Assembly: GCA_026874595.1 (NCBI GenBank)
Contig: CM049314.1
Coordinates: 68,136,300 to 68,200,299, forward strand
DNA from: Sipunculus nudus
Taxonomy: Eukaryota; Annelida; Sipuncula; Golfingiida; Sipunculidae
Reading direction: 5' to 3'
Length of the DNA stretch: 64,000 nucleotides
The position numbers were made by a program, and so were the translations under genes. Below are positions 1-12,900 of the stretch, piece by piece. Below the pieces are notes generated by a model that saw nothing but the letters and a program-made list of their open reading frames with translations, did no database searches and was not told the origin of the DNA. The stretch's first letter is position 1, and the number at the start of each line of letters is the position of its first letter.

Positions 1-448
1 CCATTTTGATGTCACACAAAGCGCAAATACATACTGGATAATAATACATTACTTTTATAGAACCAGTGTGGTATTTTCAAGCTGGCAATTTTCATGAACT
101 TACGAAATACTCGAATAATGTAATATTACCGGCATGTGGCTCCCCCTGTTGAGTATAACTGGCTAACTAAGCTAGAGTACCCAGATTAATAGATGGAGTT
201 AATATGACGTACACATCCGGTTAACTGGATGTCTTGCATCGAGATATAAATCATGTGTCATTAGAAGTAGCAAAAGTAATGCAATGAACATTACAAACAT
301 CTTCCTTTGAGCTGTAAACCGAAATCTATAAATCTGTAATGAACAATTTTGATTTAACCGATTCAGATTTTCGCTTACCTCAGTTTCTTACTTTTTATTT
401 ATGTATTTATTTTTTTGTTCTAGTATTTTTACTGTGGTAATTTTGTAG

Positions 449-1542
449 TTACCAAGCCGTAGAGTCAATGAGGCGAGGAATGTCGCCATCTGACGCCGCC
501 GCTGACGCCATCCGCCGGATATTACGTCACGAACCAACTTTCAGTGGTGCTCTGATTGTTATGTCTAAAACTGGAGAACATGGTGGGTTGTTTTTAATAT
601 TTATCATACTGGGTTACTGGTTCCCACTTACCTTAATAGGGACTATTAAGTCCTTTAACGGTTTTTTTTTTTTTAAAGCATTCATGAGAATACAAATATA
701 TATGTTAAACAACCCATCTCGGTATATTTGCATTATTTTCTTGGCCAGAACAAAATCTTTTCTAGTTTAGAAACTATTTAAATAAATGATATATATTTTA
801 AATATGATCCTGGCTAGTTCTACACATGCAGAAAAATTGGGATTGAAATTAGGACTTGGACAAATTAAAATCTGCTCTGTGCTCGGTCTCAAAGCAATTT
901 GAACAAATTTGAAATAGAATCTGGACGAGCCTAGATGAAAATTTGTCATCTCCATTTAATCTGGTCTGGACTACATCTAGCCCATCCCACCTAGGCCAAT
1001 TCTGAATCGGGATTGTCTATATGAATATCAGGGCCTTATATTGTCTAGATTAACTTAATTATATACATATAGATCTATGTTTTGAAATAGCGAAACTACA
1101 TTTTGTTCCATTTTTTCCAGTCCAGTTCAGATCCAGACCAAAAAACATCTGGCCTGGTCCAAAATCTGATTGAGTTGCAATCTGCTTGGACCAGATCCCA
1201 ATCTTTTAGTGTTCCAGCCCAGTTTGAAATTGACTAAATTTGATCTGGCCTACGACATAATTTTTCATATATGCACATGTAAGTTTTAACACACCTGGGA
1301 AAGATTTATATTTCTGACTTTTTTTTATTTCAGGGGCTGCTTGTTCTAACCGGAGGAGTGGCCGATTCGTCTATAGTATACGTACCGATCAGATGACGCA
1401 ATCCCAGACTCCAAACATCACATGTATTGACTCAAACAACATTGGCACCACTACACCGCAGGCAGGTGGCGCTAGTAGCCCCTTCCGCTTCCTGTTGCTG
1501 CCATTCGCAGTTACCATTGCAATAACTGTCGCGAACATTTAA
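449..1542 (+). CDS. AGA: Aspartylglucosaminidase paralogue 1, last two exons (5' part outside window)
   Basis: Two exons, 449-582 and 1334-1542, with the gene's earlier exons left of the window. The first has an acceptor ending TTTTGTAG, a donor G|GTGGGT and 134 nt, exactly as in gene 2. It encodes [19 protein letters not shown] and [14 protein letters not shown], matching the AGA beta-chain region after the TGNGD loop. The second begins GAAC and keeps the two cysteines that in human AGA form the C-terminal disulphide. Human AGA stops just after the second Cys, but here about 37 residues follow: a Gly/Ala/Ser-rich stretch (QAGGASS) and a hydrophobic tail (LLLPFAVTIAITVANI) with no charged cytoplasmic end, like a GPI-attachment signal. 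The stop TAA is at 1540-1542. AGA cleaves the GlcNAc-Asn bond in glycoprotein breakdown; the catalytic exon of this copy is not visible, so activity cannot be judged. Confidence 0.85.
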
Positions 1543-1646
1543 ATATGTGTGAACCAGCTGGTGTGTTTAATTGCATGATTGAAGTTATAAGTGTCCCGTC
1601 GCGATGAAACTCGGTCCTGGCTACGATGCGAAAACTAAATTTTTAT

Positions 1647-1652
1647 AATAAA
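1647..1652 (+). promoter_or_regulatory. Candidate polyadenylation signal of AGA paralogue 1
   Basis: A canonical AATAAA lies about 105 bp after the gene 1 stop codon in an AT-rich stretch. Position and motif fit a polyadenylation signal, but the cleavage site cannot be seen. Confidence 0.45.
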
Positions 1653-2698
1653 CAGAAATTAAAGAAATCATTTACAAGAAAATATTTATAACAAAATGTA
1701 AAATATTGAAGACAGCTTGAGCAAATGTATAATTAGGTATTTGATGGACTGAAAGAGAAAAAATGTGCCCAGAATGCATATTTATAGACGGAAAATTACA
1801 TTCATTTGAAAATGCATAACAAACATTTAATATGACGCTGAAGCTCAGTTTAAAAATCAGCATTTATCATAAAAAAGTGTAATAATAAATCAGACCAGTC
1901 CTATATTTGCTTGTATGACTCTGACTATTGATTTAGCATCCCAAACACATTTACACTAATAAGTAGCTATATGGGTTTGTGAAAAGTTTATAGTCGGCAT
2001 TATATATAGCATGCATGATGCATTTATAGGAAGCAAGGGATTTATAAACTAAATGAAAGCAACCCCCCCCCCCCCTTCCCCACACACACACGCACACACA
2101 GAGAAATGTAACTAGATAATTTTTAAAAGATATAAAATAAAAAAGGGCCTCTCTACAGAATCGTTTTATATTCAGCGTTAATTAATACATAAATTTGGTC
2201 ATATGAATAATTCTATTCACAAACACTTTATACAAAAGCGATTCACCTATAACATAAATATGATATCCATATCTGAGCTGATACTTTAAAAAACATAGTA
2301 AAACAAATAGATTGAAAACAAACGGGATAAAATTCCGGAACACAACAGCCCCCAGGGCCATGTAGAAAAAAACAATTAATGATTATAATATAAGTCTGAA
2401 GGATTTGCCTGGTCATTCTGTTATACCGTAACCAACGTGTTCAATCACTCAGGAATTTCTGCATCTTTATGGGCCCTAAGAACTCCTGGCCCATCCGAGC
2501 TTTTGGGCCCAAAGGGATAAAACCCATAAAAAATAGCTAATGTTATTTAAGACACACTTGACTTCATTGTCAAGCCTGTTCGTGTGTCCTTTGCAAATCC
2601 TTGGCCCGAGCCGCCATAGGACCTATCGATCACTTCCGATTAAAACTCTATAAGCTGACAAGGGCAAGTCGGGCGCCTTTGAATAACAATGATGAAAG

Positions 2699-2755
<57 letters not shown>

Positions 2756-3491
2756 TTTATATATATATATGAAAGTTAACAAAAGGCTAAAGGAGATTTC
2801 CTCATTTTCAATAATTTTCTGGTGTTCGTAACATATAGGAAACTAATGACGGGCCTTTTAACTCCGTTGGATCACTTCCGATTAGAAACTTCATTTACCC
2901 AAAATACGTGACTTCATCATTGTGGACCATTTTCTTGCGCTTCATTGGAAATTCCTAGCTTAAAATTCCTAGCCTAAAATAACACAAAAGACATGCCTGT
3001 TCGTCGTGGACCCTCTCGGAATCTCCTGACTAAAATCTATATGAGCTAAAATAAAAACTAAATGAGACTTCTACAATTTCAAACATATCTTTCTGATCTA
3101 TAGGAAATTCCTGGTCGGTCTTGGACCCTCATGAGCCCTGCGGGCCCCGGTTCGATGTACGGGCTGATCCCCCCCCCCCCCACCCATAATGCCTAAATAT
3201 AATTGAAGAGGAGTCAACAACTAATATCCTTCCTTATAGAATCCATGTATTTTCCTTATCTATCAATTATGGTATATATCCAATGTTTATGGACATGTAC
3301 GAAAGGTTGTACGATACGTTATCTTATCCGTGTAATGAAGTCTTTCATGTAGCCCCGTTGCGAGTTAAACATAGGAAGATACACGAGGCACATTCCATAG
3401 TCACTATACAGTGACTTTAATTAGTAGCCCTTCCCGTGTCAAATACTGTCATCTTGCAATTCCTCACTCTGACAAGGATATTGCAATAAGA
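1653..3491. other. Intergenic space between AGA paralogues 1 and 2
   Basis: No exon is recognised. It holds a C-run/CA tract near 2060-2100, a (TA)n microsatellite at 2701-2770, and a diverged repeat in which GATCACTTCCGATTA occurs near 2628 and 2870. The gene 2 promoter should lie in the last few hundred bases, but no core element stands out. Confidence 0.5.
2701..2770. repeat. (TA)n microsatellite
   Basis: About 50 bp of uninterrupted TA dinucleotides followed by a short imperfect block. It gives a spurious poly(Ile-Tyr) reading frame. Confidence 0.95.
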
Positions 3492-3711
3492 ATGGCGGGC
3501 TCACTCTCTGTGGCGTGTTTGATGGTTATCCTTGTTGGGCCTTTTACAGTGCTGTCACAAAAGCTGCCAGCCTTCATAGGAACTTACAGGTTCAGTTCAG
3601 CTTGTGTGGACAAAGGTATGTAAAAATATCCTTAATTTGCTATGCTTTGCTCTTTCATTTTGTACTATTAGAGGAATCTGAGTTACTTGTATACGGGATG
3701 TAACATAGTAG

Positions 3712-3760
<49 letters not shown>

Positions 3761-3903
3761 TAAAGATAAAGACTGACGCCTTTTAGATAGACTAACTTGT
3801 TTATTAACACACAGTGTGTTAATAAACAAGTTAGTCTCTCCAAAAGGAGTCACTCTTTATATTTACCTACACTTCAACTAAAGACTCACCACTTATATGT
3901 GTG

Positions 3904-3934
<31 letters not shown>

Positions 3935-6900
3935 GTAAGTGTGTGTGTGTGTGTATCGTAATTTCAAGCTAGCGTGTCCATATGTTTCATTGAGACTGGC
4001 GAACCACATTTAAGTGACACCACAAGTGTATATAAATTCCTCATCTAGTCGATCATACGACAACACATGTAATCTTATTTAAGTCTTTAAGCCAACATAA
4101 GAAATAAAATTAGCTTAAGCTTTAGTTCATAGTTCATATATTAGTTTTGAATGGGGTTCTATCTATATTTGTTAGCAGCAATTGTGTTTCATCGATATAG
4201 CGATAGAGCATGCAAAGCGTATCAGTGACCGTATCGATGTAGTGTAAAGGTAAAAGAACAACAGGCAACTGTGTCATCAAGCATTATGTGAAATGACTTA
4301 AAATTTCAGCAATACGCGTAATGACTGATTCACTCAGGCATTTCATGAAAGGACTTAAATTTCTAGGAATTACGTGTGATGCCTGGTTTTATTGCTTAGT
4401 CATTACACGAAATGTCATATTTCTTTTAAATGTGTATGTTACTGCTAAACGGCAAAACTTTGTTGGGTGAAAATCATTTTTTTGCTGCTGTTATAAATAC
4501 CAATGCACTTAAACATGGCTTTAATGTTAGCTCACCTGTAAGAAATACGCATCAAGTAAAAATAATATTAGGCAACGATTGTTCAGTTGATATAGGATCC
4601 TCTTCGAATGTTTGTCAAAATACGAAAGTATCCCTTTCAATCACGATATAACATTTCTTCATTTTCTATAAATATTTTATCAATATATATCACTACAAGC
4701 CCTGCAGCAATGTGCGCTCCCTAGATGACTTAATGTCTCCTCTTCACTTACGTATAGTACTTGGGAGGATCTTTTTCTGGGATGACTGTTTTTAAACACC
4801 CGAGAACCTCGATTTTGCAAGTAAAATGAACAATAATGTTGAATAAAGAGTTCTATGAACATAAAAAGTTTATTATATGGCAATTGAAATTAAAAATTGA
4901 TAATACATTAAACTACTTTAACTTGCAACAATCTTATCCAAATTGTGTCAGCTAGCTTACTTGGTTCTTTGATTTATGTGTTGCGAGGCATAATTAGTTT
5001 GTGTGAATAAAATACAGTCTAACCTCTCTCTTTCGCCAACCTTGGGACCAGGGAATTTTCTGGCGGTAAGCGAGGGTGGCGGTTGATCAAGGGGGGTTCA
5101 AATGGGATGGGGAGGGTTGTTAAAATCGGGCATTTATTAGGCTCGTCTTTTTAGTCAAATTAAAAAAAAATTATAAACTGTGTACAAATGTTATAACTTT
5201 ATTCACATAGAAAAAAAACAATTTACATATAACTACAGAAAAATACAGTGTGTACAAATTATTTACTAAGATACACATGTATAACATATACGGAAAAATA
5301 CATAATTCTTCATGGCTCTCCTTGTGCCGTTTCTCTTTCATCCCAGTCTGCCCCCAAAGAATTCCGTAATGGAGCATTGTTTACCAGCTTGTGACTGAAG
5401 AGCTGATATTCTTTGGTCCATTCTGTAAAATGCAACAATATCGGACTGTTCACTGCAGTTCGAGCTCTCGAAATATCGCAAGACGTTCTTCATGGCCTGA
5501 CGGATGATGGCGGAGGTTTGGGAACTATTTCCTCAGGGTCACAGGTCGGACTGGCTGTATCATCGCTGCCTGTCACTGTTTCCACGATATCTTATTCGCT
5601 CGAAGGCTGTGACGTTCCGATGTTCTGATCAGCATTGACGAATTCCTGAGGAGACATACGTGCACTGTGGTCAATCCCCAGAATATCCGTAACTCATCGT
5701 AGAAGCGGAAGGATACTGTTTGCTTCTGGACCGTCCTGCCGATCTGTTTCCATTGGCTGATCACCCCTTGGTATTACGCCTGTGTGTTTCCAACAATTGC
5801 CGATGGTGGCGCTGCTGACGGAATCCCAGGCACGCTTTGTCCAGCGAACTGCATCACTGAGGACAATCCCTGGTCCCTGGATGATCCCTGCATCGTGAGG
5901 TTGTAGGTGACTGGGTGTCGTAGGGGGCAGGATGTGAACGTTAACGTTTGTCAGATCGTTATTGTTGCATACTGTAAACAAACATTGAATTAACCCCCGT
6001 GTACCGTAAATTGCTTCAAACTACTCGTGATTTACCTCACTAAATGACACTTACCCAAACAACTCTAGGTGTGAAATCAACACCCGTCACTCGGCTGATG
6101 ACTGCTGTCACTAAACTACTCAAGGGTGTTAAGTCATAAATTAATCAGTGGCACCGGGTACTTGATCCATAAGCAGTGAGGCGTGACATGTTGTAAACAG
6201 AGACGCGGCCAGGTCAGCTGAGCCCTAGCGATGACGCACCGGCATGAAATATTCCCGACTTGTCTTAAGTTGGAATCAGAAAGTTGGCGAATGATCAAGG
6301 GAATGTGGCACATTGGGGTAAAAAACACCGGGCGGATGGCAGATAGCAAAGCTGGCAAATGAACGAGGTAAATATGTAGTAAGGAAATCGGGACTTCGTC
6401 ATTTCTAGGCGGTAGGCGAGGTTGGCGGATAAACGAGGGGCGAATGAAATATGTTAGAGTGTATGTTTTTTTTTTCATTATTTTATACCTTTATAAAAGA
6501 AAGTGTATGACACAGTCAAATAATTTGGTCAAAACAAAATGAAAAGGTACGATTCATTCATTTACTTTAAACAATATATACTATACTTACAATATACACA
6601 CTATTTAGAATCAGTCCCCATTCATTAGAAAATCACAAACAATTCTCTGATACTCTCTGTGTTTTTCAGAGGAAATAATGATTTTAAAGTCTGTTATGTT
6701 GTGGATATACCAGAAAATAAAGTGTGTGCGAAAATTATAAACTGTGTGCGAATATATATAAACCTAATTCATACGCTTTACGTCGCAGAGATCAAAATAC
6801 TTGGAGCTAGTTATTGACTCGGCATAAGTGCAGTTAATTGACAGAATCTAGCTATCCGAAAGCAAGGTATAAAATAATATATATATATATATATATAATG

Positions 6901-9900
6901 TTTTTCATTACGTGTTGAAGAATATGAAAAAGAGAAAGAGCGCAAAAGCATATGTAGACCACAAATATTCGGCTTATCAACATATGTCATAAAATTGGGG
7001 TTAAAACTGCAGGTCATTTCGGCTTTTTATTTTTATTAATCAGTTTCATACCTAATTACAATAAGAAAAATAATTAGGAATAATAAATCGATTGCATTTT
7101 TGCATACTCGATTATAAACGGCGGTGAATGCACACCTAAAATTCATATTATACCGATAAAATATTCTATTCTATGAGAGAGAGCGAGAGAGAGAGAGGGG
7201 GGGGGGGAATAAGTAACATGGAACTGAGATTAGGTTGTTACTAGTTGTGTGCCAATTAATCGATTATATTGATGATTGGTCGTTTTCTTCGATAAACGAT
7301 TGCATTTGTTCATAATCAATCATAAACACCGATGTTTGCACATCCAAACATATTATTCAGATAAGATATTCTATTTCTGTCACAGAAATAAGAAAGACGG
7401 GACATTAAACAGCGAACACCATTTAAGTTTATCCTTGTGCAACGCATAAGTATCAACAATCCGGCCATTACCTTATCCTTTCATTGTGATATACAAGCCC
7501 GATTGAATATACTTGGTCTATATTTTAGGTATATTTCTATGCAACACATTTCAGCATATATATATCTTTCATTCAATCGAATATGATTTAGCAACCGATT
7601 CATACCAGTAGTTGTTACACTATTCGCCTGAAACACTACAGGCAAATCGTGTAATAATGATCGCCAAATTTCAATCGATTCACCTTTCATGAAATGTTTG
7701 AGTGAATCAGTTATTTCGTGTAATGCCTGGCAGTTTCAGTCATTTCACGTAATGTCTGATCACACAGTTTGCTTATTACATTCAACTATTATATAGCGAT
7801 ATCGGATTTTTTCGTTTCTTCTTCCCAAGGTTGGATGCCTTTGATCCATGGCGATAGTGGGATTCAATTTCGGAACGTTTGTTCAGTTACCGATATTGCT
7901 GTAAGCCTATTTGAATTTCAGTCACCTGGTGAACCGATGAGGCGAAACCTACGGTACTGACTAATATACCTTAATATATCATGCTCTGCTGCTAAACATA
8001 GATCATTCCCGCAGATAACGAACACCAAAGTTGTTGACCACTTTTAAAGAGGTGCAATAGTGAGAGAATCACAACGTGACGAAGGAAAATGGCCAAATGC
8101 ACATTTTCCCGCTCCCGCTGTCATTTATATAACGTGATATTTGACAACAATTAAAATAACACGGAGGAGACGCTACTCGCTGACCAGGTGTTTCACTTGT
8201 AACACGTACTTGACACGGTCGTTTGCGCACACAACCAAACAGAAGCGGGTAAAAACATGTGATAATATATAAACAGTCTACTCCCTTTTATTCGCCGGTT
8301 GTGGGATCGAGAAAAAAAGTTGGCGATAGGCGAGGGTGGCGGATCATTGAGGAAATCGGGATTTTGGATATTGTTGGCGAAAAGTTAGCGGGTAAACGGG
8401 CTGCAAATATACGAGAGCAGAGAGGGGGGGGGAGGGAAGGGAAACAAAAGTATGTTTTACTTTTTATGTCAATTATGATAAGTATACAAACATAAACAAT
8501 TAATGTGAAACTCCGTGAATGAAGTACCTTTGGTATAACTACACATTATTCCTTAAAACCGCTCTTTAATTATATTCCGCTCCAGTGGGAATGGCCAACC
8601 AAATTAATGAAGCAGAAAATCCACTTCGCTCGAATTAAGAGAAATCTCATCTGTGATATAATAGTTATCAATAGCATAAGATAAATGACCGTCAATTAAG
8701 TAAAGGGGTTGGTTTATTATTTATATTCATAGATGCAAAGAATACCCAATTTATCAAGCACAGTTGTTATAACACCGAGATAATCTAGCGTATCACAGTA
8801 TGTCCCAGCTATATGTCATATTGCTGATAACAGATAAAAGAGCGTTCAGGTAATTTATAATTTTTTATAAGCTTTCTTATATCAGAAAAGTTTCTCATGT
8901 TTGAGATAGAAAGACACTTAAAATCAGAGATGCAGGACTCTGGCCCGGAATGGGACTCGGTTGTTCTTGGCTCAAACTTGCACTCAAATTCGTGGTCAAG
9001 ACTCGAAAAATTATTCACAGTCCACCTCCAGTTCAGTATATAAAAATAGTTACCGAAGGCCAAACATCAAGAGTAGAAGAAACACCACAAAGACTAAGAT
9101 GTATTCAGACGATTGACAGAATATTTCAGACAAACTTTGGGTGGTCCATATTGAAATCCCTCCTGAATGTTTAAATCATACGGACCTTTAGCTAAATGCA
9201 AGTAATATAACATTAACTTTAAAAGCAAGCATAATCTTACAAAAGATACAAATGATTATCTCAGATTTCTATTTTCTACTTTTTTTTATAATTATAACAT
9301 ACACCGGTTTCTGGGGCTCAGAGGTAGAACTCGGGTCACAAAGCCGGGATATCGTTAGTTCGAATCTAAGCCGTGAGATTTTACACGGTCGGCTCCCATC
9401 CAGGCTGAGCGCTCTGCAGACTTAATGGGGAGGCCATGCCGTGTTTAACTCACGGATGAGTGCGCCTATCGGGGGTCCCTCGGTGGTATGATCAAGCAAT
9501 GGGGACGATTACGCACCCAGGGCCCGCAAGTGAGGTAGTCATCGGGCCTTGTAAACGCCAGGATATAATATGATAATTTTAACAAAATTGGAGGTGGTTA
9601 CCTCCACGATTATTTTTTATTATAATATACAATTGTCATTAGACTCGGACATTGACTTAACCTTGGCTTCTAAAAGACTCAGACTCGAGAAGAATATGTA
9701 CTTGGACTGGATCCTGATGGACTCCCACCTTGATTTGGGTTCGACTCTGATAGTGTAGACACGACTATAACACTGCCGAAAATTATTTCTTATCTTTCAA
9801 AATCAGGTTTCCAATCAAGAGTCGCTTTCTTTTCTCTCATTCGGTATACATGTATATATACACGTTCTCAGAATTTCTGACCGTACGTCTTTCTGTCTGT

Positions 9901-12900
9901 CTGTTCCTTAGTGTGTGTCCCTGCCTATAATCCTCTGAATGTAAGAACACACTGATCTTCTGCTACACGATCATGCATTTGAATGTTTACATATAAATGT
10001 TACTAATACGTAATGAACTTTATATATTCAATAACTTTGTATTGAACTTATACATGTGTGTATATATCAGACTTATATATTTTATATTTAATATACTTGA
10101 CATATATTCCGTGTTATATCTCCAAGATAAATTCATGATTAATCATTCCATTTTATTAGTATGTATCAAAGATCTGTAATGGTTCGTTTGCATCTGAAAT
10201 CCGTAGGTTGGGATTATTTGAACCAAGGACGAAGTTTACTTGACGCAGTTGAACTCGGGATATCCGAGGTATGCGAGACCAACAGATGCGCCCGGAGCGT
10301 GGGGGCTTATGGGAAGGTAGACGAAGGCGGTGAGCCCAGTCTAGACGGCATGATCATGGAGGGGTAGGTATAAATATGTTATAATTGGCGGTTGTACTCA
10401 ACCGTTTTCACCCAATTCCTCTGCATTCACGCCTTGAAAATGCCCCTATATGGTCCTTAGCTGTCGGGAATTATGCCTAGTGTGTCCTAAGGGGGTCGTT
10501 TCTAATGTATATCTTCTCAAAATATCTTGAGAAATTTGACATTATTTCGCGACACAGCGCCACATACCTATGGCAATGAACTTAGCCCATGCGTGTCATA
10601 TCGGCCCATGGAGAACCCATCCCCCGGCCAAGTCACGGGCCCTTGTCCCAACGCAACATTGGATACTGTGTTAGCTAAAGTACTTTATACATTGAATGTA
10701 GCACAAATACATTAGTCTGATCCTAGGCAGCCTGCCCTGTCTTATCTTTGTAAGGCCAGCCATTAAATTTATGTGGAATTTATGTGAATTCTGGCGTACT
10801 CTGCGTATATAAAGATGAACTCTTGGTAATTCCTGATCAGAAAAGTACCTCTGTGATTGACTTATGTGCTTGTGTATCTAGCCTACACGCTGTTAGTAAA
10901 CAAGGCACATACGCCAATGTTGAAACACAGAAAATAATCACGTCACCTTAGATGGCTGCCTGCATATGTGCGGAATCTGAATGGTCACTAGTTACTGAAC
11001 TTTGGTACGTCTAACTTGCTGCTAGAAAACCTTGTTAAGTGCATTTTGAATTGTTTTGGCCCCCCACGTGATATAAACATAAAGATATAAACAAAACGAA
11101 CAATGTATGAGGTGGGATAGGGGTTTCTGGACAATTTTATATAAAAATCGTTTTTGCCTCTTCGGTGCCCCGTTACTGTTGTCGTCATCAATGACACTAT
11201 TGAGCTATACACAATCTGTCCTTACATCGAGAGACCCATGATATGCTTACAAAATATTACTTACTCCGTGAATTCCTTAACACACAAAAAAAAAACATAG
11301 GCCCTATTTGTGTAATTTTCCTTAATCCTACATATTTGAACAGACTACAGTGCCGTCTTCACTACATTTATAACCCACCGCTGTTGTACGTAGAATCCGC
11401 ATTGCATTGTGGGGGTAAGATTGTGACGCTTATAAACTTGAACCCTAACCAATGAGTCGTACTCTTAATTGTGAGTCCGAGTCTGCGCAGTGTGCTCTTT
11501 CGAGCCCGTTTCCTGCGAGTGTGGGTCGTGTCAACAAAGGTGTAAATCGACCCCTAACATTCACACACGATCCTACATCTGTGAAAATCCAACATTAAAT
11601 TATCATGCTTATTTTTTATATATCTCATTTCTTTATAACATCTGATTTTTCTCCCTTTTTTCTGTGTCCAGGAGAACTATGAGGGCAGGAGCGGTTGGAA
11701 ATCTCAAGAACGTGAAAGAAGTGATCCGCGTGGCCCGAGCCGTAATGAAGCACACTACATCAACATTTCTTGCCGGAGCGGAAGGTAGATTGCTACGTAA
11801 AATATGTAAAATAAACAATATACATAAATATATACTCGATAAAAAGCCTGACTTTTAGGCCTCTCTCTAAACATCATATATATATTCCCCGGAAGTTTGT
11901 CAATTGTTTTCAATGTTCTCCATTTGAGGGTTTGTATCTTTTTTTTACTCAAAACTTGGACCGATGTATAAAATTAATAAAAAAAACTCCCCACTTGGCT
12001 TAAACGAGCAGTCTGACGTCTGTCACTGGCTGAATCAAAAAGACTTAACATATACATTTATGTCTGCTAACAGATATGAAAAATCAAATGGTGAAGCGGT
12101 GTTTTAATGCCACCTATGGTTATGGCCGACAGTCGGTGAGAGCTGACTGCTATTAATAACCATTATTCACCTACCTTCTTTTCCGTGGAATTAATGCGAT
12201 CTCTTGCTTACTCTGCGTATATATTAAATAACTGTAAATAATTCGTGTTCAGAACAGTTCTTACAAGGCCTCTGTAAGGGGTTGCACATGTGTGGAAGCG
12301 AAAAGGTCAATCGTAGCGGAACGCCCTTTGCAAAACTCTTGTTTGTCTAACTTGCCTCGAATGTGTCTGGATAATTTTGGCGAGCCCGCCCCCCACATGT
12401 TATAAACATGTGCATATAAACGAAAGAAACCGTCCGTGTATGGTTGGATCGCCATTTGCTGATCTATTTATTATAAAATGTTCACTAAGTTATCATATTT
12501 AGTTAATGGCCGTCAGATACTGGAATAGGCCACTTTAACCTCTCACGCTAAGGAAATCACACTAGACAGATTTCTTTCAACATAACTAACAGACGTAGGT
12601 CCAGAGTTGGTGGGGGCTATTGTATATCCAGCTTTTTTTTAACTCATGGTACACTCGTCTACCTGTCATAATCAAAAGTACAATTCATCTGATCATACTA
12701 TTAAATTGCGAACGTGAGAGGGAAACACTCAAAATTTTAATTTAAGCATGCATGGTGATTAAAATAAAAAAACAACTTGTATATGCGATTTGGTATTCTC
12801 ACTTATATCGACAGAAGTAACCTATATTTTTTTTATTTGATAATACCTAAGTAATCGTCTCCATTAAAACCGTAAAGACTATAAAGGCGTCTAGACAGGG

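Larger units (their letters stand above)
4263..7772. mobile_element. DNA element with ~90-bp inverted ends, host of a nested pogo/Tigger element
   Basis: The block 4264-4352 matches the reverse complement of about 7684-7771. Shared words in order are CAACTGTGT/AAACTGTGT, GTGAAATGACT, ACTGATTCACTCA and CATTTCATGAAAGG. Each end contains its own smaller repeats of a CATTACGTGAAATGACT-like unit. Inside, at 7080-7150 and 7255-7370, a stretch with ATCGATT and a TATTCTATT core occurs twice. No transposase is recognised outside the nested Tigger element, so this is non-autonomous or decayed. No target duplication was identified and the superfamily is unassigned. Confidence 0.6.

Noticed and set aside
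7769-7960. 63-codon plus-strand frame after the inverted-repeat element
   Set aside because: No homology, no splice context and overlap with AGA gene 2 intron 1.
9310-9375. Possible tRNA gene
   Set aside because: A and B boxes are present but the sequence does not give a proper acceptor stem, and it leads into a repeated SINE body.
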